Shown in pieces: positions 13,021-24,024 of a stretch of 64,000 nt of DNA. Numbering within the stretch: position 1 is the stretch's first letter; each line of letters begins with the position of its first letter. Origin of the DNA: Eretmocerus hayati. Taxonomy: Eukaryota > Arthropoda > Insecta > Hymenoptera > Aphelinidae. The DNA lies in assembly GCA_029851415.1 (NCBI GenBank), contig CM056742.1:57476454-57540453 (forward strand), given 5' to 3'. Under the pieces are notes generated by a model that saw only the letters and a program-made list of their open reading frames with translations, searched no databases and had not been told where the DNA came from. A program made the translations under genes and the position numbers.

Positions 13021-14700
13021 TATCTCGAGTTTTTAATCTCCTCGACGGTCATCTTCCACGAGGGATGGTTTAGTGAACAAGAAACTCAAGAAATCATCGT
13101 TAGCCACTAGATTTCTCATATTCTTATGATTTTCAATAACCCGTGAGGAACGTGCGCGTGCGTGTGGGTGTGTGTAATTTTGCGCAAGTAGGAGCTTCAT
13201 TTTGTTTTTCAATATTCGAGGCATGTATCATCACGAATGTTTTTCATTCCTATTATCGCAAGTTTTCATGATCGTGTTGGGGAGATGGAGAAGATTTAGA
13301 AGAGGGATGTGAAATTATTCCTAGGCGAAGTCTTGTTATCTTTTGGTGATTTTCTCTCACAAGGAACGGTTTGATGTTTCAATGGGAAACCATAACTTGA
13401 GTTGGGTCAAGTTTTCTAGTGACTATTTCGAACTCAGAATGGTCCAGTAATTGGATGCGGAACCACTTTTAAGCAAAGTTCTTACATACTCTCGGTGATT
13501 ATTTTTCACGGCGGATGGTTTAGACATTAAATGTGAAGTTACTATCCGGGCAGAGTTCAGTTGGAGCTCTCTTGAATTTTTCTGACAATTATTAAGATAC
13601 AGGATCAACATTGCCGACATAGAATAACAATGTATCGAAATCGGAAAACGTTTAGATGTAATTCGGACATTTGTCAACTGAATCATTAGAGAACTTGATC
13701 AAAATATGATTAAAAGCATTGCTTCTATCGACCCGTAATTCAAATGAATTAAAAAAAAAGACGCTCTCCGGTCCAAATAGTTAACCCACTCCTTGACCGC
13801 CTCTCTAGTATAAGGTAATCAAAAGTGACACGGAGGGTTACGATCTGAAGATCGCAGTCAAAAATTATTAAGCGTTTCGGTGCAGCATGCTTTTGAATTT
13901 TGCCGCGCATGGCTTTCAACTGGGCATAATCGCAGTATGCGGCGCTTCATGATCTTCTTGCAATCGCAATTATACTTTGAATCGCAAGCATACAATAAAG
14001 TCCTCGATGCGACCTGAGGCGAGCGTCTGTCCAAAGCATCCAGAGGGGCCCTGATGAGGTGGCTCCGGATTGCTGCACCGAAACGCTTAATAATTCTTAA
14101 CTGCGATATTTAGATTGTAACCCTCCTTGTCACTTTTGACGACCTCATACTAAAGAGGCGGGCAAGGAGTGGGTTAACTATTTGGACCTGAGAGCGATAG
14201 AGTCTCTGTTTTGAATTCGAAATATGTTTAGTTATCTCACAGCATGTAGGAGGGACGTTCAAAAATAGTTATACAGCTATTTCGGAGTTCATACAATTTT
14301 CTCCAACTTTGTTTGGATACACTATGCGTACGCGTGCATCTTTTACCAGCATCTGCATTAAATTGTCTTCTCTGATGATTATCTTTCACTTTAAATGTTT
14401 GATGTGATCCAACACGGAACCAATTCCTAAGCAAAGTTCCCACATCTCCTCGGTGGTCATCTCCCACGAGGGATGGTTTAGTGAACAAAATACTCGAGGA
14501 ATCGTCGTGAATCACTAGATTTTCGACAATTCTATAATTTCCGATAATCCGTGCGAGTCTTGCGCGTGCGCGTGGGTGTGTCATTCTGCACGAGGAGAAA
14601 TTTAATCTCGTTTTTCAGTATTCGAGGCATATTTCATCACGAATGTGTTTCATTCGTATTATCTAATGACGATACTTATGGATTATGTCGGTGAGTACGT
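13020..14700. repeat. Dispersed repeat 'family A', copy 1 (split)
   Basis: Copies are recognised by phrases such as CACGAGGGATGGTTTAGTGA, ACTCGAGGAATCGTC and TCGTTTTTCAGTATTCGAGGC, at 13040-13690 and again at 14220-14700. Within the copy, related sub-units of about 100-140 bp repeat the pattern 'GATTATnnnCACG..GGATGGTTTAGTGA'. Other copies lie at 56445-57240, 60575-61640 and 61650-62100, with an inverted fragment at 63180-63310. No ORF with protein features. The copy is interrupted by the inverted-repeat element at 13762-14196. Confidence 0.7.
13762..14196. mobile_element. 435-bp inverted-repeat (MITE/foldback) element
   Basis: The ends are long inverted repeats of about 125 bp. The left end reads CGCTCTCCGGTCCAAATAG and TTAACCCACTCCTTG; the right end ends with the reverse complement (CAAGGAGTGGGTTAA, then CTATTTGGACC, then GAGAGCG). 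Inner parts of the arms (TTAAGCGTTTCGGTGCAGCA) also match in inverse. No ORF. It interrupts a family A repeat. A clear target duplication is not visible, so the superfamily is not assigned. Confidence 0.8.
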
Positions 14701-14725
14701 TTGTAGTGACTCTGTGTATGTGGGT

Positions 14726-15960
14726 TGTGAGTGACCAGTAGGCACTGGATCTCGGGAGAGAGCCAGGGGTCAAAATTTATCGTAAGGGATGGGTACCTCG
14801 ATAGAGGTGTACGTAATATTCTTGGATCGATATAAGGATCAAAATGTGCGGATCAATCGGGGTCACTTTATTCGGCCATATTTTACGTATACGAGAGGAC
14901 TTCAGCTCTCGCAACGCAAAAGTACGGATCGAATATAGGATCAAATTTTATCCCTGCATACCAAGTGGACTTCAGCACCTTAGCATGTCGAAATAAAATT
15001 CGATAGGGAGTATAAATCTTTTGGATAGTTTTCCGCACGTGGCTTAAGTATAGATGGGGACTTCAGCGCATCTACCCCAGGCACACGAGTGGATTTTTCG
15101 GGGGTTGAGTTTTACCCAGAGATGAGGTGTGGACTTCAGCACAGTCCCATCTCTAGATAAGAATCAACAATTTTGCCTTCACCTAAGTACCTGTGCACGA
15201 GGAGGGGCTCCAGCCTCCACGACCACAGCTTACCCAGGTCGCATAGTCAAATCAGACTTCCATCCTAGGTTCGAAGGGATTTCAGCCTTCAATTCTCAAG
15301 ATGATCGTCTTGGAGCTTCATCGAGAGATACTCTGTGGAAGACATATATGTATATTCAACCAAAAAGCATTCATTCCAGCATTCAATACATACACGTATA
15401 TATATGTATATATATATATATATATTTAATAGCCAGAAGACTCCGTCTCGATAGAGCTCTTGGAATTCTGACTAAGCACAAGGTCCCCGCAATGGGCTAA
15501 TGGGCCTGTATTAATACTCAGTCCTCTGGATTTACAGTATATTTATATCGTATGAAGATATTCTAGTTGATGATGGAACGTTCGAAGAACCCATATCCCG
15601 TAAAAAATCAGGTTTTAATCAATGATATTCACGCGATTCATTTACACCATCGGATTCTGTATCCCAAAATCAATTAAATTCAACGCACAAATCGAACAGA
15701 ATCATTTTCATTTCATCGTGATGAACAAAAAGATAATTCTCTGGAATGTTCTAGGAAAACGTGGCTATTCATCTATGCTCAAAAATCCGAGGAAATTCAT
15801 CAAAATTTTCAGTACTCTTGCTTATTAGTCCAATGTATTCATATGACTTTTCACATAAAATAACCTAAAATTGTAACACTCAATTTTGCAAGGATGTTAT
15901 TCACAATATGTACACGGTGCCTGATTTTGCAATTATTCTCAAATATCAAGAGGAATCTCA
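14726..15960 (-). repeat. 3' LTR of minus-strand gypsy element (left copy)
   Basis: This stretch matches 17974-18594 plus 20809-21422 with modest divergence, so the two are the LTR pair of one retrotransposon. On the plus strand it begins TGTGAGTGACC and ends near CTCA, consistent with TG..CA termini read on the minus strand. It holds an AT microsatellite (about 15399-15425). The gag stop codon lies just inside this LTR, so pol and the polypurine tract have been deleted. A matching target duplication could not be identified. Confidence 0.8.
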
Positions 15961-17030
15961 ACAGAATTCTGTCTTTGTTGGTGATTCTTGTTTGACGCGT
16001 CATCGCAGTCGAAATCCGCCAGGATATTGAAAAATGAACATTTGGTTTTCTGGGGTTGACATCGGATGGCAGCTCTCAGATCCCGATCGAAGTGGAAACT
16101 GAGTTGACTCATTATTTCAGCGTCAGTCAGCCCCCCGTTAACCTCGAGAGCGATATTGTATAGTTTCATGGCGTACAGAACTCTTGTCAGCTCGCCGTCG
16201 GATTTGAATTCTCCAAATTCTAATTCAATTCTGAATTTCCTTCGAACACTCTCATTCCAAAAATGTTCTCGGAAGAGACATTCGAAGTCCACAAGAGACT
16301 CAATCTCATTTTCATGAAGATTATACCAGCTGAGAGCTGTTCCCTTTGAGTATTTCGACAACACGAGATGAAGTTCTTGGTCATCCAACTCCATGGTCTC
16401 AACGTTCCGCTGGAGTTCTTTCAAGAATCTCACAGGGCGCTCCGTGGCTTCTCCTTTGAAGAAAGGAGGTTTGAATTTTAATTTCCTTGCAATGGGTTCA
16501 GATGATTCAAGCGGATTGCACGCGAGATCACTGAGTTGTTTTTGAATGGATGTTTGGGTGATTTGGATTCCTTCGATGGAATTTCTACATTGGTTGATAT
16601 CTTTTTCGAATCCTTCGCAGCGTTTATCTCGCAAGTACGAGAGAGTATTTGAATAGGTATCTTGCATTTCCTCAGTCAGGTTGATTTTTTCGGAAACTTT
16701 CTTGATTTCATCTTGAAAAGATTTGTTTTGGGTACGGAGAGTTACGTTCTCCTTTTGCACTCGGGTTAATTGTTCGAGTGCCAATTCTAATTTAGAAGAG
16801 AGGGCCTCATCTTTCTTTCCAAGAGTTTTGATTCTTTGATCCGAAATAGATTGATCATCATCCAAGATTTTCAACTCTTCTGTGACAGCCACAGTCCATG
16901 AACGCATGTTTTGATCGCGTACGGGCAGATTTTCGATATTACCGTCGTTCTTCTCGATACGAGTTAGAGTGGCACGGGCCGAGATATAGGCTCTGTCCGC
17001 ACTTGCAATCGACCGACGAATCGAAGACAT
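15939..17030 (-). CDS. gag: Gag protein of a pol-deleted Ty3/gypsy element
   Basis: A 363-codon ORF between the two LTRs, downstream of the primer-binding site. Residues ~1-180 are rich in Glu, Lys, Gln and Leu, with heptad-like spacing that suggests coiled coil. Residues ~185-300 carry the capsid-type retrotransposon Gag pattern (KFKPPFFKG, RFLKELQRN, ALSWYN, FLREHFWN). No CCHC zinc knuckle is present at the C-terminus, where the frame runs directly into the 3' LTR, so the original C-terminus is probably lost. In a live element Gag forms the cytoplasmic particle that packages the RNA. The frame is intact, but no protease, RT or integrase follows, so movement would need proteins supplied in trans. 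Start chosen at the first ATG after the leader. Confidence 0.8.
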   Translation of the reverse strand: MSSIRRSIASADRAYISARATLTRIEKNDGNIENLPVRDQNMRSWTVAVTEELKILDDDQSISDQRIKTLGKKDEALSSKLELALEQLTRVQKENVTLRTQNKSFQDEIKKVSEKINLTEEMQDTYSNTLSYLRDKRCEGFEKDINQCRNSIEGIQITQTSIQKQLSDLACNPLESSEPIARKLKFKPPFFKGEATERPVRFLKELQRNVETMELDDQELHLVLSKYSKGTALSWYNLHENEIESLVDFECLFREHFWNESVRRKFRIELEFGEFKSDGELTRVLYAMKLYNIALEVNGGLTDAEIMSQLSFHFDRDLRAAIRCQPQKTKCSFFNILADFDCDDASNKNHQQRQNSVEIPLDI

Positions 17031-17233
17031 TTTGAAGCTGACCCCGGACTACAAGCGTGTAGAAGTGGTTGTCATCCAGGAGGCGTTTTCAAGGATAAGA
17101 TTCATTAGAATCGATGATTCTTCATCATCGTCATTATTCCGTTGCGCACTCTTTTTATGAGTTGTGAGGGAGTTATTATGCATTAGAGTGATGAGATACA
17201 CTCTAAAAAACGCAATTGATTGATGAAAATTTT

Positions 17234-17306
17234 GGAGTGGCCGGGGATCGAACCCCGTGCTTCCGCGTGGGAGTCACGTACGCTGGCTACTAGACCAGTG
17301 AGGTTG
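17234..17306 (-). tRNA. tRNA-like sequence (Gly-like) in the gag leader, acceptor stem missing
   Basis: A 73-nt minus-strand stretch with tRNA layout. The T arm is perfect (CGGGG-TTCGATC-CCCCG), the D-type stem is CTGG/CCAG around TCTAGTAG, and the anticodon region reads ACTCCCACGCGG, most like glycine tRNAs. The 5' end (CAACCTC) does not pair with the 3' end (GCCACTCC), so no acceptor stem forms. The anticodon stem is imperfect. It is best seen as a tRNA pseudogene or tRNA-derived insertion sitting between the small leader ORF and gag. A functional tRNA is unlikely. Confidence 0.5.
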
Positions 17307-17530
17307 CTGCCTGTGAAAGAGCTAAACGCGCTCTAGATGAAACTAGCGGGGAGGGGTTATACTCGCATTCGCCGAGCTATGTATATTGGGATTTCCCGAA
17401 GCCAAATGAAGAACTTATTTATCGGAATGGTTAGATATTCATACATAGAGCGATATATGCTCCTTTCGACATTATCCGTGCGATGTAGTTCACGCACTAA
17501 TTTTATTTCGTACTCTAGATCACTGCACTT

Positions 17531-17767
17531 TTATTCAAGGTCGTGCATACGATCTAACAATGATCTTACGTCAACGCTTAAGAATTGGATATAACGGCCC
17601 TCAGCAGCGGACGCATTCTGCAGATTATTCGAACGATCATCCAAATTTGAGATCACGTTCCATTGCTCATCTTGGGTCTCGTTGATATTCTCGAGCTCTT
17701 CGCGCATTTCTTGAATTGGCACAGTGCAATTGCCATTGAAAAGCACACCGCGATATTCAGGTATCAT
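17531..17767 (-). CDS. Small coiled-coil leader ORF upstream of gag
   Basis: A 78-codon minus-strand ORF between the primer-binding site and gag. It is acidic and heptad-like (EMREELENINETQDEQW, LDDRSNNLQN), and so is compositionally like the N-terminus of the neighbouring Gag. It could be an accessory leader protein or a detached Gag N-terminus. No family is recognised. The unrelated element at 21.75 kb also has coiled-coil ORFs in the same place. Confidence 0.4.
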   Translation of the reverse strand: MIPEYRGVLFNGNCTVPIQEMREELENINETQDEQWNVISNLDDRSNNLQNASAAEGRYIQFLSVDVRSLLDRMHDLE

Positions 17768-17951
17768 TTCAGAATTCGATGGTTTGACTGAAAGTATTAG
17801 CGAATTTTACAAAAGTGGAAGAAATCATAGAGCGTACAAAACGCGCTCATATCATGGTAAATCACTCAAATCATTTATCTGAAAGAGTGTGAGAGGCGCA
17901 AATGGTGAATTAACCGAAATGAATTCAAGAATACACGTTTTTTCACGTATC

Positions 17952-17971
17952 GAGTCCCTGTCTGGGCGCCA
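17952..17971 (-). promoter_or_regulatory. Primer-binding site, tRNA-Lys-like
   Basis: The minus strand reads TGGCGCCCAGACAGGGACTC, starting two bases inside the LTR end (..CTCACA TC TGG..). It closely resembles lysine-tRNA primer-binding sites (TGGCGCCCGAACAGGGAC). Its position fixes the element's orientation and identifies the right-hand LTR as the 5' LTR. Confidence 0.8.
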
Positions 17972-18594
17972 GATGTGAGTGACCAATAGATTCTGGATCT
18001 CGGGAGAGAGCCAGTGGTCAAAATTTATCATAAGGGATAGGTACCTCGATAGAGGTGTACGTAATATTCTTGGATCGATATGAGGATCAGAATGTGCGGA
18101 TCAATCGGGGTCACTTTATTCGGCCATATTTTACGTATACGAGAGGACTTCAGCTCTCGCAACGCAAAAGTACGGATCGAATATAGGATCAAATTTTATC
18201 CCTGCATACCAAGTGGACTTCAGCACTTTAGCATGTCGAAATAAAATTCGATAGGGGGTATAAATCTTTTAAATAGTTTTCCACACGTGGCTTAAGTATA
18301 CATGGGGACTTCAGCCCATCTACCCCAGGCACACGAGTGGATTTTTCGGGGGTTGAGTTTTACCCAGAGATGAGGTGTGGACTTCAGCACAGTTCCATCT
18401 CTAGATAAGAATCAACAATTTCGCCTTCACCTAAGTACCTGTGCATGAGGAGGGGCTTCAGGCTCCACGAACACAGGTTACCCAGGTCGCATAGTCAAAT
18501 CAGACTTTCATCCTAGGTTCGAAGGGACTTCAGCCTTCGATTCTCAAGATGATCGTCTTGGAGCTTCATCGAGAGATACTCGGTAAAAGACATA

Positions 18595-20806
18595 GAGTAG
18601 AACTCGGTTATAACGAGAACTCAGTTATAACGAGCAAATTTTAAGAATTTGGTTGGTTTCTGTACTAAGTAAATGGAACCAGCCTCGGTTATAACGACCT
18701 CGGTTATAACGAGACCTCGGCTATAGCGAGCGAAAATTCTGCCGAAATTCAGATTTGGACCTCTGCTATAGCGAGCAAATGCGATGTCAACACTACGGGG
18801 TGGTAAATTTGAGAGCTTGTCACTAGCTGTAAACATGCAACATCATATTAGAACCAGTACACTCGACACGAGCAACATGAGCACTAATGTACGGAAAGCT
18901 TTTACGATAAAAGAGAAAGTTGAAATAATTAGAGCATTGGAGCAGGGACAGAAAAATGTTGAATTGTGTAAAGCCCACGGCGTGAGCAGTTCAACGATCT
19001 CAACAATATTAAATCACAAGCAGCAAATTTTGCAGATTTTTGAAAGAGGCGGCCAAAGAGTGAAAAAAATACGAACATGTGATGATCCAGAAATAGATGC
19101 CGCTTCGTTCGAGTGGCTTAAGCTACAGAGAGATCAAAACATCCCGATCAATGGTCCAATTCTGAAGTTACAAGCTAAAAAGTTTGCCTCTGAACTGAAG
19201 ATTTACTTCTTCTGTTGTACTCCTGCCTGGATTGATCGTTTCAAGGCTAGACATGGAATTGTTCTCGCTAAAGTTGCGGGTGGAGCTGATAGTGTAGATT
19301 CTTCAACTGTTGATGAGTGGATGAACTGCGAGTGGAACGAGCTTAGGAAAGGATATAAAGGAGAAGATGTGTGGGATCTGGACGAGTGTGCTCTGTCTTA
19401 TAATCTTATGCCCGATAAAACCTTACATGTTGCGGATGAGAAATGTGTCGGTGGTAAGCTTTCGAAGGATCGAGTGACAGTTTTGGTTGGGGCAAACCTA
19501 ACTGGAATAGAGAAGAGGAAATCGTTTGTCATCGGCGAATCTAATAATCCCAGATGTTTCAAGAATGTGAAGAAACTCCCTGTAGGTTATGATACCAATA
19601 AAACAGCGTGGATGACTTCACCTATCTTCATAGCAGAAATGCGAAAGTGGGATGCAGAGCTCAGAAAACAAAAACGAAAGATCTTAGTTCTGGTGGATGA
19701 CTGTCCTGCTCATTGCCGAATTGAAAACTTGACTAATATTGAATTAGTTTTATTCCCGCCACAAGTTACTTCAGTTTTGCAACCCATAGATCACGGAGTC
19801 ATAAGGAGCTTCAAATCTCACTATAGGAGGAGATAAGTCTTGAAATTCATCGATAATCGCGAAAAAGGCATTTTTGATAAGAGAATTTCTTTACTCCAAG
19901 CCGTATTGTTCATGGCTGAGGCTTGGAATGCTGTCACAACGGAAACAATTCGCAACTGCTTCAAAAAAGCAAGGATAAGCTTCGAGGGTATGAGATACAT
20001 TATTCTTCCACTGGATTCATTGTCAAAGTTGTTACTTATCCTCATAATCATAATTCAAGCAGTTGATGAATATATTATCGCCGAGGAACTTATAGAGCCT
20101 CTGTCAAGCTGGATTACTTCAAATGCTATGGATGTAAACATACCCGGCATCGATGATTATGTTCGTATTGATGATCAGCTCACTGTCGCGGCTATACCAT
20201 CTGAGTCTGACATCGTCGATCAAATTCATCGATCAGAATCAAGAGGCTTTCGAAGAATCTGATGAAGATGATACACAAGAAGGGATTCCGCCGGGTCCCG
20301 TTTCACATTCAGAAGCATCGGCTGCTCTGGAATGTTTGAACAACTTCTATCTCAGCAATGAAAATATTGATGATGAGTTTCTTTACCACTATTCGAAGTT
20401 GAGAAATATTGTTCATAATCATAATATTCAAGCCAAGAAACAATCATTGATCACTGATTTCATGGAAGATAAGATATTGTAGATCGTGATTGTAATGCAA
20501 GTGAAATGGAGTGCTCAATACTGAAATTTTTGCATTGGCATTACAATTTTTTTCATCTTTTTGACTGCGAATCTATATCTATGTCTATATATTCAAGTAT
20601 ATTTGTCCCTGATAATTCATTTGTGTACAACATTGATCGTCCATCTATTCATTAAAACTCGATTGGATGATATTTTTTAATTGGAGATGATAGAATATCA
20701 GTTATTCATATTTTATATGAGTGCACCTGACCTTTTTCAGGCAACCTCGGTTATAACGAGCAATTTCCCCCGGTCCCTTGGAGCTCGTTATAACCGAGTT
20801 CTACTG
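18595..20806 (+). mobile_element. Tigger/pogo-type DNA transposon, 2.2 kb
   Basis: Terminal inverted repeats are (G/C)AGTAGAACTCGGTTATAACGAG on the left and its reverse complement on the right, flanked by a duplicated TA (18593-18594 and 20807-20808). The TTATAACGAG motif recurs several times in the subterminal region (18610-18780), with a further copy near 20752, which is typical of transposase-binding arrays in this group. The undisturbed LTR at 15.35 kb gives the empty site. The internal region codes for a broken transposase. Confidence 0.92.
18784..20482 (+). pseudogene. Tigger/pogo transposase, one stop and one frameshift
   Basis: The first part is 350 codons; a likely real start is the ATG at 18877 (MSTNVRKAF). 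Residues ~35-85 are a Psq/CENP-B helix-turn-helix (FTIKEKVEIIRALEQG, VSSSTISTIL). Residues ~95-165 are the second CENP-B-type helix-turn-helix. The DDE domain follows: first Asp in VWDLDEC, second in ILVLVDDCPAH, third in TSVLQPIDHGVIRSF. A TAA at 19834-19836 interrupts the frame, which then continues to 20262. The C-terminal part (SEASAALECLNNFY..) continues in another frame to 20482. The product would have cut and pasted the element from TA sites in the nucleus. This copy is inactive, though intact ends could still be mobilised in trans. Confidence 0.85.
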
Positions 20807-21422
20807 TATATGTATATTCAACCAAAAAGCATATATTCCAGCATTCAATACATACACGTGTATATATATATATATATATATATATATTGAATAGCCAGAG
20901 GACTTCGTCTCGATAGAGCTCTTGGAATTCTGACTAAGCACAAGGTCCCCGCAATGGGCTAATGAGCCTCTGTTTATACTCAGTTCTCTGGCTTTACAGT
21001 ATATTTATATCGTATGAAGATATTCTAATAGATGATGGAACGTTCGAAAAACCCATATCCCGTGAAAAATCAGGTTTTAATCAATGATGTTCACACGATT
21101 CATTCACACCGTTACATTCTGTATCCCAAAATCAATCAAATTCAATGCACGAATCGAACAGAATCATTTTCATTTTATCGTGATGAACAAAAAGATAATT
21201 CTTTGGAATGTTTGAGGAAAACGTAGCTATTTATCTATACTCGAGAATCCGAGGAAATTAATCAAAATTTTTAGTACTTTTGCTTATCACTCCAATATAA
21301 TCATATGATTTTTCACATAAGATAACCATAAATTGTAAAACTCAATTATACAAGGATATTATTTACAATATTCACACGGTGCCTGATTTTGCAATTACTT
21401 TCAAATATCAAAAGAAATCCGA

Positions 21423-21752
21423 CGTATATTTGAATTCTTAGAAATCTAACGAGTGCAATCGACCGAAAAAGTTGGGAGAAAACGTTATGGTACGTTTTTT
21501 ATCGAAAAAATTAGATTGTAGAATGAAATACGAATAGTAAATCAATTATTTTCAGGAAAAGCTCATATATACTGGAAAGCTCAGAAAATGAGCTTCATAA
21601 GGGTATGAAAAAGTTTTTCATTTCATACAGTTTCATATGAAAAATTCCTCATAGGGACTCGTAGAATTTTTCAAGTTTCTTTGTAATAGTGCATATATAT
21701 GAGCACGCCCATATGCGAGTATTTACATTGCGTATCAGTCAGAAGGCGAAAA
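21423..21752. other. Short unassigned spacer between two LTR elements
   Basis: About 330 bp of AT-rich sequence between the right LTR of the minus-strand element and the 5' LTR of the plus-strand element. No gene or repeat was recognised. Confidence 0.6.
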
Positions 21753-22609
21753 TGTGATGTATGCGAGCTCTCTCACATACGCACGATTCTATGCACTAGT
21801 GTGAGTGCACAGGCGCGACGCGCCAAAATACAAAAGTATAGCTTGCCAGCGCTTTAACGTTGATACTCCATGGAAGCCTGCCTGCGACACCACGTAATTC
21901 ATGTTAGACGCATCATACCGGAAATTTAGATGCAAATTCTCATGGCGCAGTCTGCCTGATTTACAGCACTCCGAAGATCATCCATATCGGTTATTTTCTC
22001 AGTATGCGAAACGTCAAATCAATAATACAACATGGTATTCAGGCCATGCAATGGTCCGTTCATTCTCTATGTGTATAAACCATTCAATATTAAAGAATCA
22101 ATTTTAGCAATGCTGGGACAAGATCAATTAAAATGTTCTGCAATGCAATACGGTGCACGCGTTGCACTCTTATTATCAAATGAAAAATAGTAAACATTCG
22201 AATCATATCATAAGCGATATGCATCATCGATTTATCCAGGTCACGTCAAATCCTATCTTTCATATGTAAAACTAGCGCGCAGACCCCCTCAAAAAGGCTT
22301 ATAAATACCGGACTAGACCGGCCATGGGACTCTTCTATTCTGACCATTGTCGAGATCGCTCACACGTATATTCGGCATCTCTCAACAAAATATCTCAATA
22401 TAGTTGCGTCGACTCACTACATACTATCGACTCAGTGTACTACCTCATTTCTTGTATGCCGTCGGATGTGACGAAGTTCTTATCTCAACTATTGTATCAA
22501 AAGACCAATAAATCTCCAGTTTATTCTACTCGCCGTCTACAATTCTTGGATTGAACCTACCGCCAAATTGGCCCAACAACGCCATCTAACTGACCTCAGG
22601 GTCGTAACA
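21753..22609 (+). repeat. 5' LTR of the plus-strand gypsy element
   Basis: Begins TGTGATGTATGCG and ends GTCGTAACA, giving TG..CA termini over 857 bp. A TATA box (TATAAATA) lies at 22300-22307 and a polyadenylation signal (AATAAA) at 22507-22512, in the order expected for U3-R-U5. The first 302 bp match 55105-55406 without indels and with about a dozen substitutions. It is followed at once by a primer-binding-site candidate. Confidence 0.85.
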
Positions 22610-22611
22610 AC

Positions 22612-22629
22612 TGGTGATAGCGGTGTCTG
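22612..22629 (+). promoter_or_regulatory. Primer-binding site candidate
   Basis: TGGTGATAGCGGTGTCTG begins two bases after the LTR's terminal CA. TGG matches the complement of the CCA end of tRNAs. I could not assign the tRNA. Confidence 0.6.
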
Positions 22630-23053
22630 GGAATCGGCGTAGTGGTCGACACAAAACTGGAGGAGGACATCGACTCGCAGGCATTTGGCAAAAACAAGTC
22701 ACACACACACACAGCTGAAACAAATAATCAAACGAGCTGCAGTACACGGATTCCATATCAACACCAGGATCTGCCAGCCAATAGGTAAGCCACCTGCAAT
22801 CCAGTCACACAGCATCCGCACCATAGGGGTCTGAACAGACACACCTCCGAACGCCAGCCACGCGGCGCTACTCGACTTCCAATAGCAGCAAGCATCGCAG
22901 TCTAAAAACAGCAGCATTCTCTAAGCAGCGAAAATCTTCGAGCATCAAATATCTCCAAGCGTCGACAGCGAGGGATCAAATTTCAAGGAAAGGCTAGCTT
23001 AAGTACCATATGAATTATATAGAATAAATACGAGTAGATATAGTATTTTAATT
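22630..23053 (+). other. Untranslated leader of the plus-strand gypsy element
   Basis: About 420 bp between the primer-binding site and the first leader ORF. It is relatively rich in A and C (for example ACACACACACAGCTG) and has no ORF of note. In related elements this is where packaging signals lie; none can be named here. Confidence 0.5.
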
Positions 23054-23607
23054 GTGAGGCGGAATCTGGCAATTGGCATCGTTAGTAGGAGATTCCTGAA
23101 AAGAAATATTAGGGAGGAAATCAAAGAAATCAGGGCTGCACTAATTTTGATCAGAATAGACGGTGAAAAAACAGTAAAGGATATAGACTTAGCGGTTTTT
23201 CTGATAGACGAATTAACAGGCATAAATGAGAGGTTAATGCGAGTTATTGGGGGAATCATAAAAGATTGAGAGATCAAATTATGTCAAAAATCGAAGCCGA
23301 TAACCAGGAATCGAACGGGAAATTATTAGAGAAAATAGAGACAACCGTTAATAGTCAAGCGAACATCTTACACGAGACAACGAGAGACGTTGAAGATCTC
23401 AAACACTTAGCATTAGAACAGAAGGAAATCAACAGTGAATGTAGAACGCGTTCGGAAACACAGTGCGCTAAGATTGGAAATTTCCCGAGGCAACTTGAGG
23501 AAATACTGGATTTATTCAAAAATAGTGTAGCTGCAATTGACGAACAAATCACGCGGTTGGAAAATAGTAGAAATTCTACAAAATATTTTAGATCTGGGAA
23601 GAAGTGA
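23054..23607 (+). CDS. Coiled-coil leader ORFs upstream of gag
   Basis: Two adjacent ORFs, 23054-23269 (71 codons) and 23266-23607 (113 codons), overlap by four bases in different frames. Both are charged and helical in character (LKRNIREEIKEIRAAL; KLLEKIETTVNSQ; ITRLENSRN), suggesting coiled coil. Their position after the primer-binding site and before gag mirrors the coiled-coil N-terminus of the other element's Gag. They may be two pieces of one ancestral leader or Gag N-terminal domain separated by a frameshift, or a genuine accessory ORF pair. No known family was recognised. Confidence 0.45.
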
Positions 23608-23914
23608 TTGATTGGGATGACGTCATAATACAATAACGCTAGAAAGAACCATCCGAGATCTTCAATTACAGTAACGCCAGACGAAGCAAATTCGTGTCGA
23701 ACTCAAAAAGATCAACGCATTTTTTAGAGAACATTTCGACAAAAACGAGGCCTGCGTACTAAGATGAGTAGGGAAATTCAAGCAAATTGATGAAGTAAAT
23801 ACCGAATTTTTGATCACAAAGAAATTTTTAAAAAAAGAATTAAGACGTATCAAGCGTCGGTATTGGACTCTACTGAAAAAATTCGACCAAGCACAAGAAT
23901 CATACATAGTCTGG

Positions 23915-24012
23915 GAGATGAAATTTCTTCTTCTTCTTCTTCTTCTCGTTTGTGGCCACGGGCTGCTATACTGCTGCCCTCTCGCCATTACCAGGTGGTC
24001 GAGATGAAATTT
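23915..24012 (-). mobile_element. 74-bp retroposed fragment with 12-bp target duplication
   Basis: GAGATGAAATTT occurs at 23915-23926 and 24001-24012 and flanks 74 bp. Read on the minus strand, the insert ends in (GAA)n-type repeats after GTGGCCACAAACGAG. A direct flanking duplication plus a simple-repeat 3' tail is the signature of target-primed insertion of a 5'-truncated LINE or SINE end. It has inserted into the leader of the gypsy element. Confidence 0.75.
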
Positions 24013-24024
24013 GAGTAGGATAAT

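Larger units (their letters stand above)
17974..21422 (-). mobile_element. 5' LTR of the minus-strand gypsy element, split by a Tigger insertion
   Basis: The LTR sequence occupies 17974-18594 and resumes at 20809-21422. Aligned to the left LTR, the site reads AGACATATATGTATATTC without the insertion and is broken at a TA with the insertion. The two LTRs differ at scattered positions, and the left one has never received the Tigger. So the Tigger arrived after the retrotransposon. Confidence 0.85.

Noticed and set aside
8028..17030. Treating the protease fragment (8.0-9.9 kb) and the gag (15.9-17.0 kb) as one minus-strand element
   Set aside because: A 3' LTR at 14726-15960 ends the gag element, and unrelated repeats separate the two.
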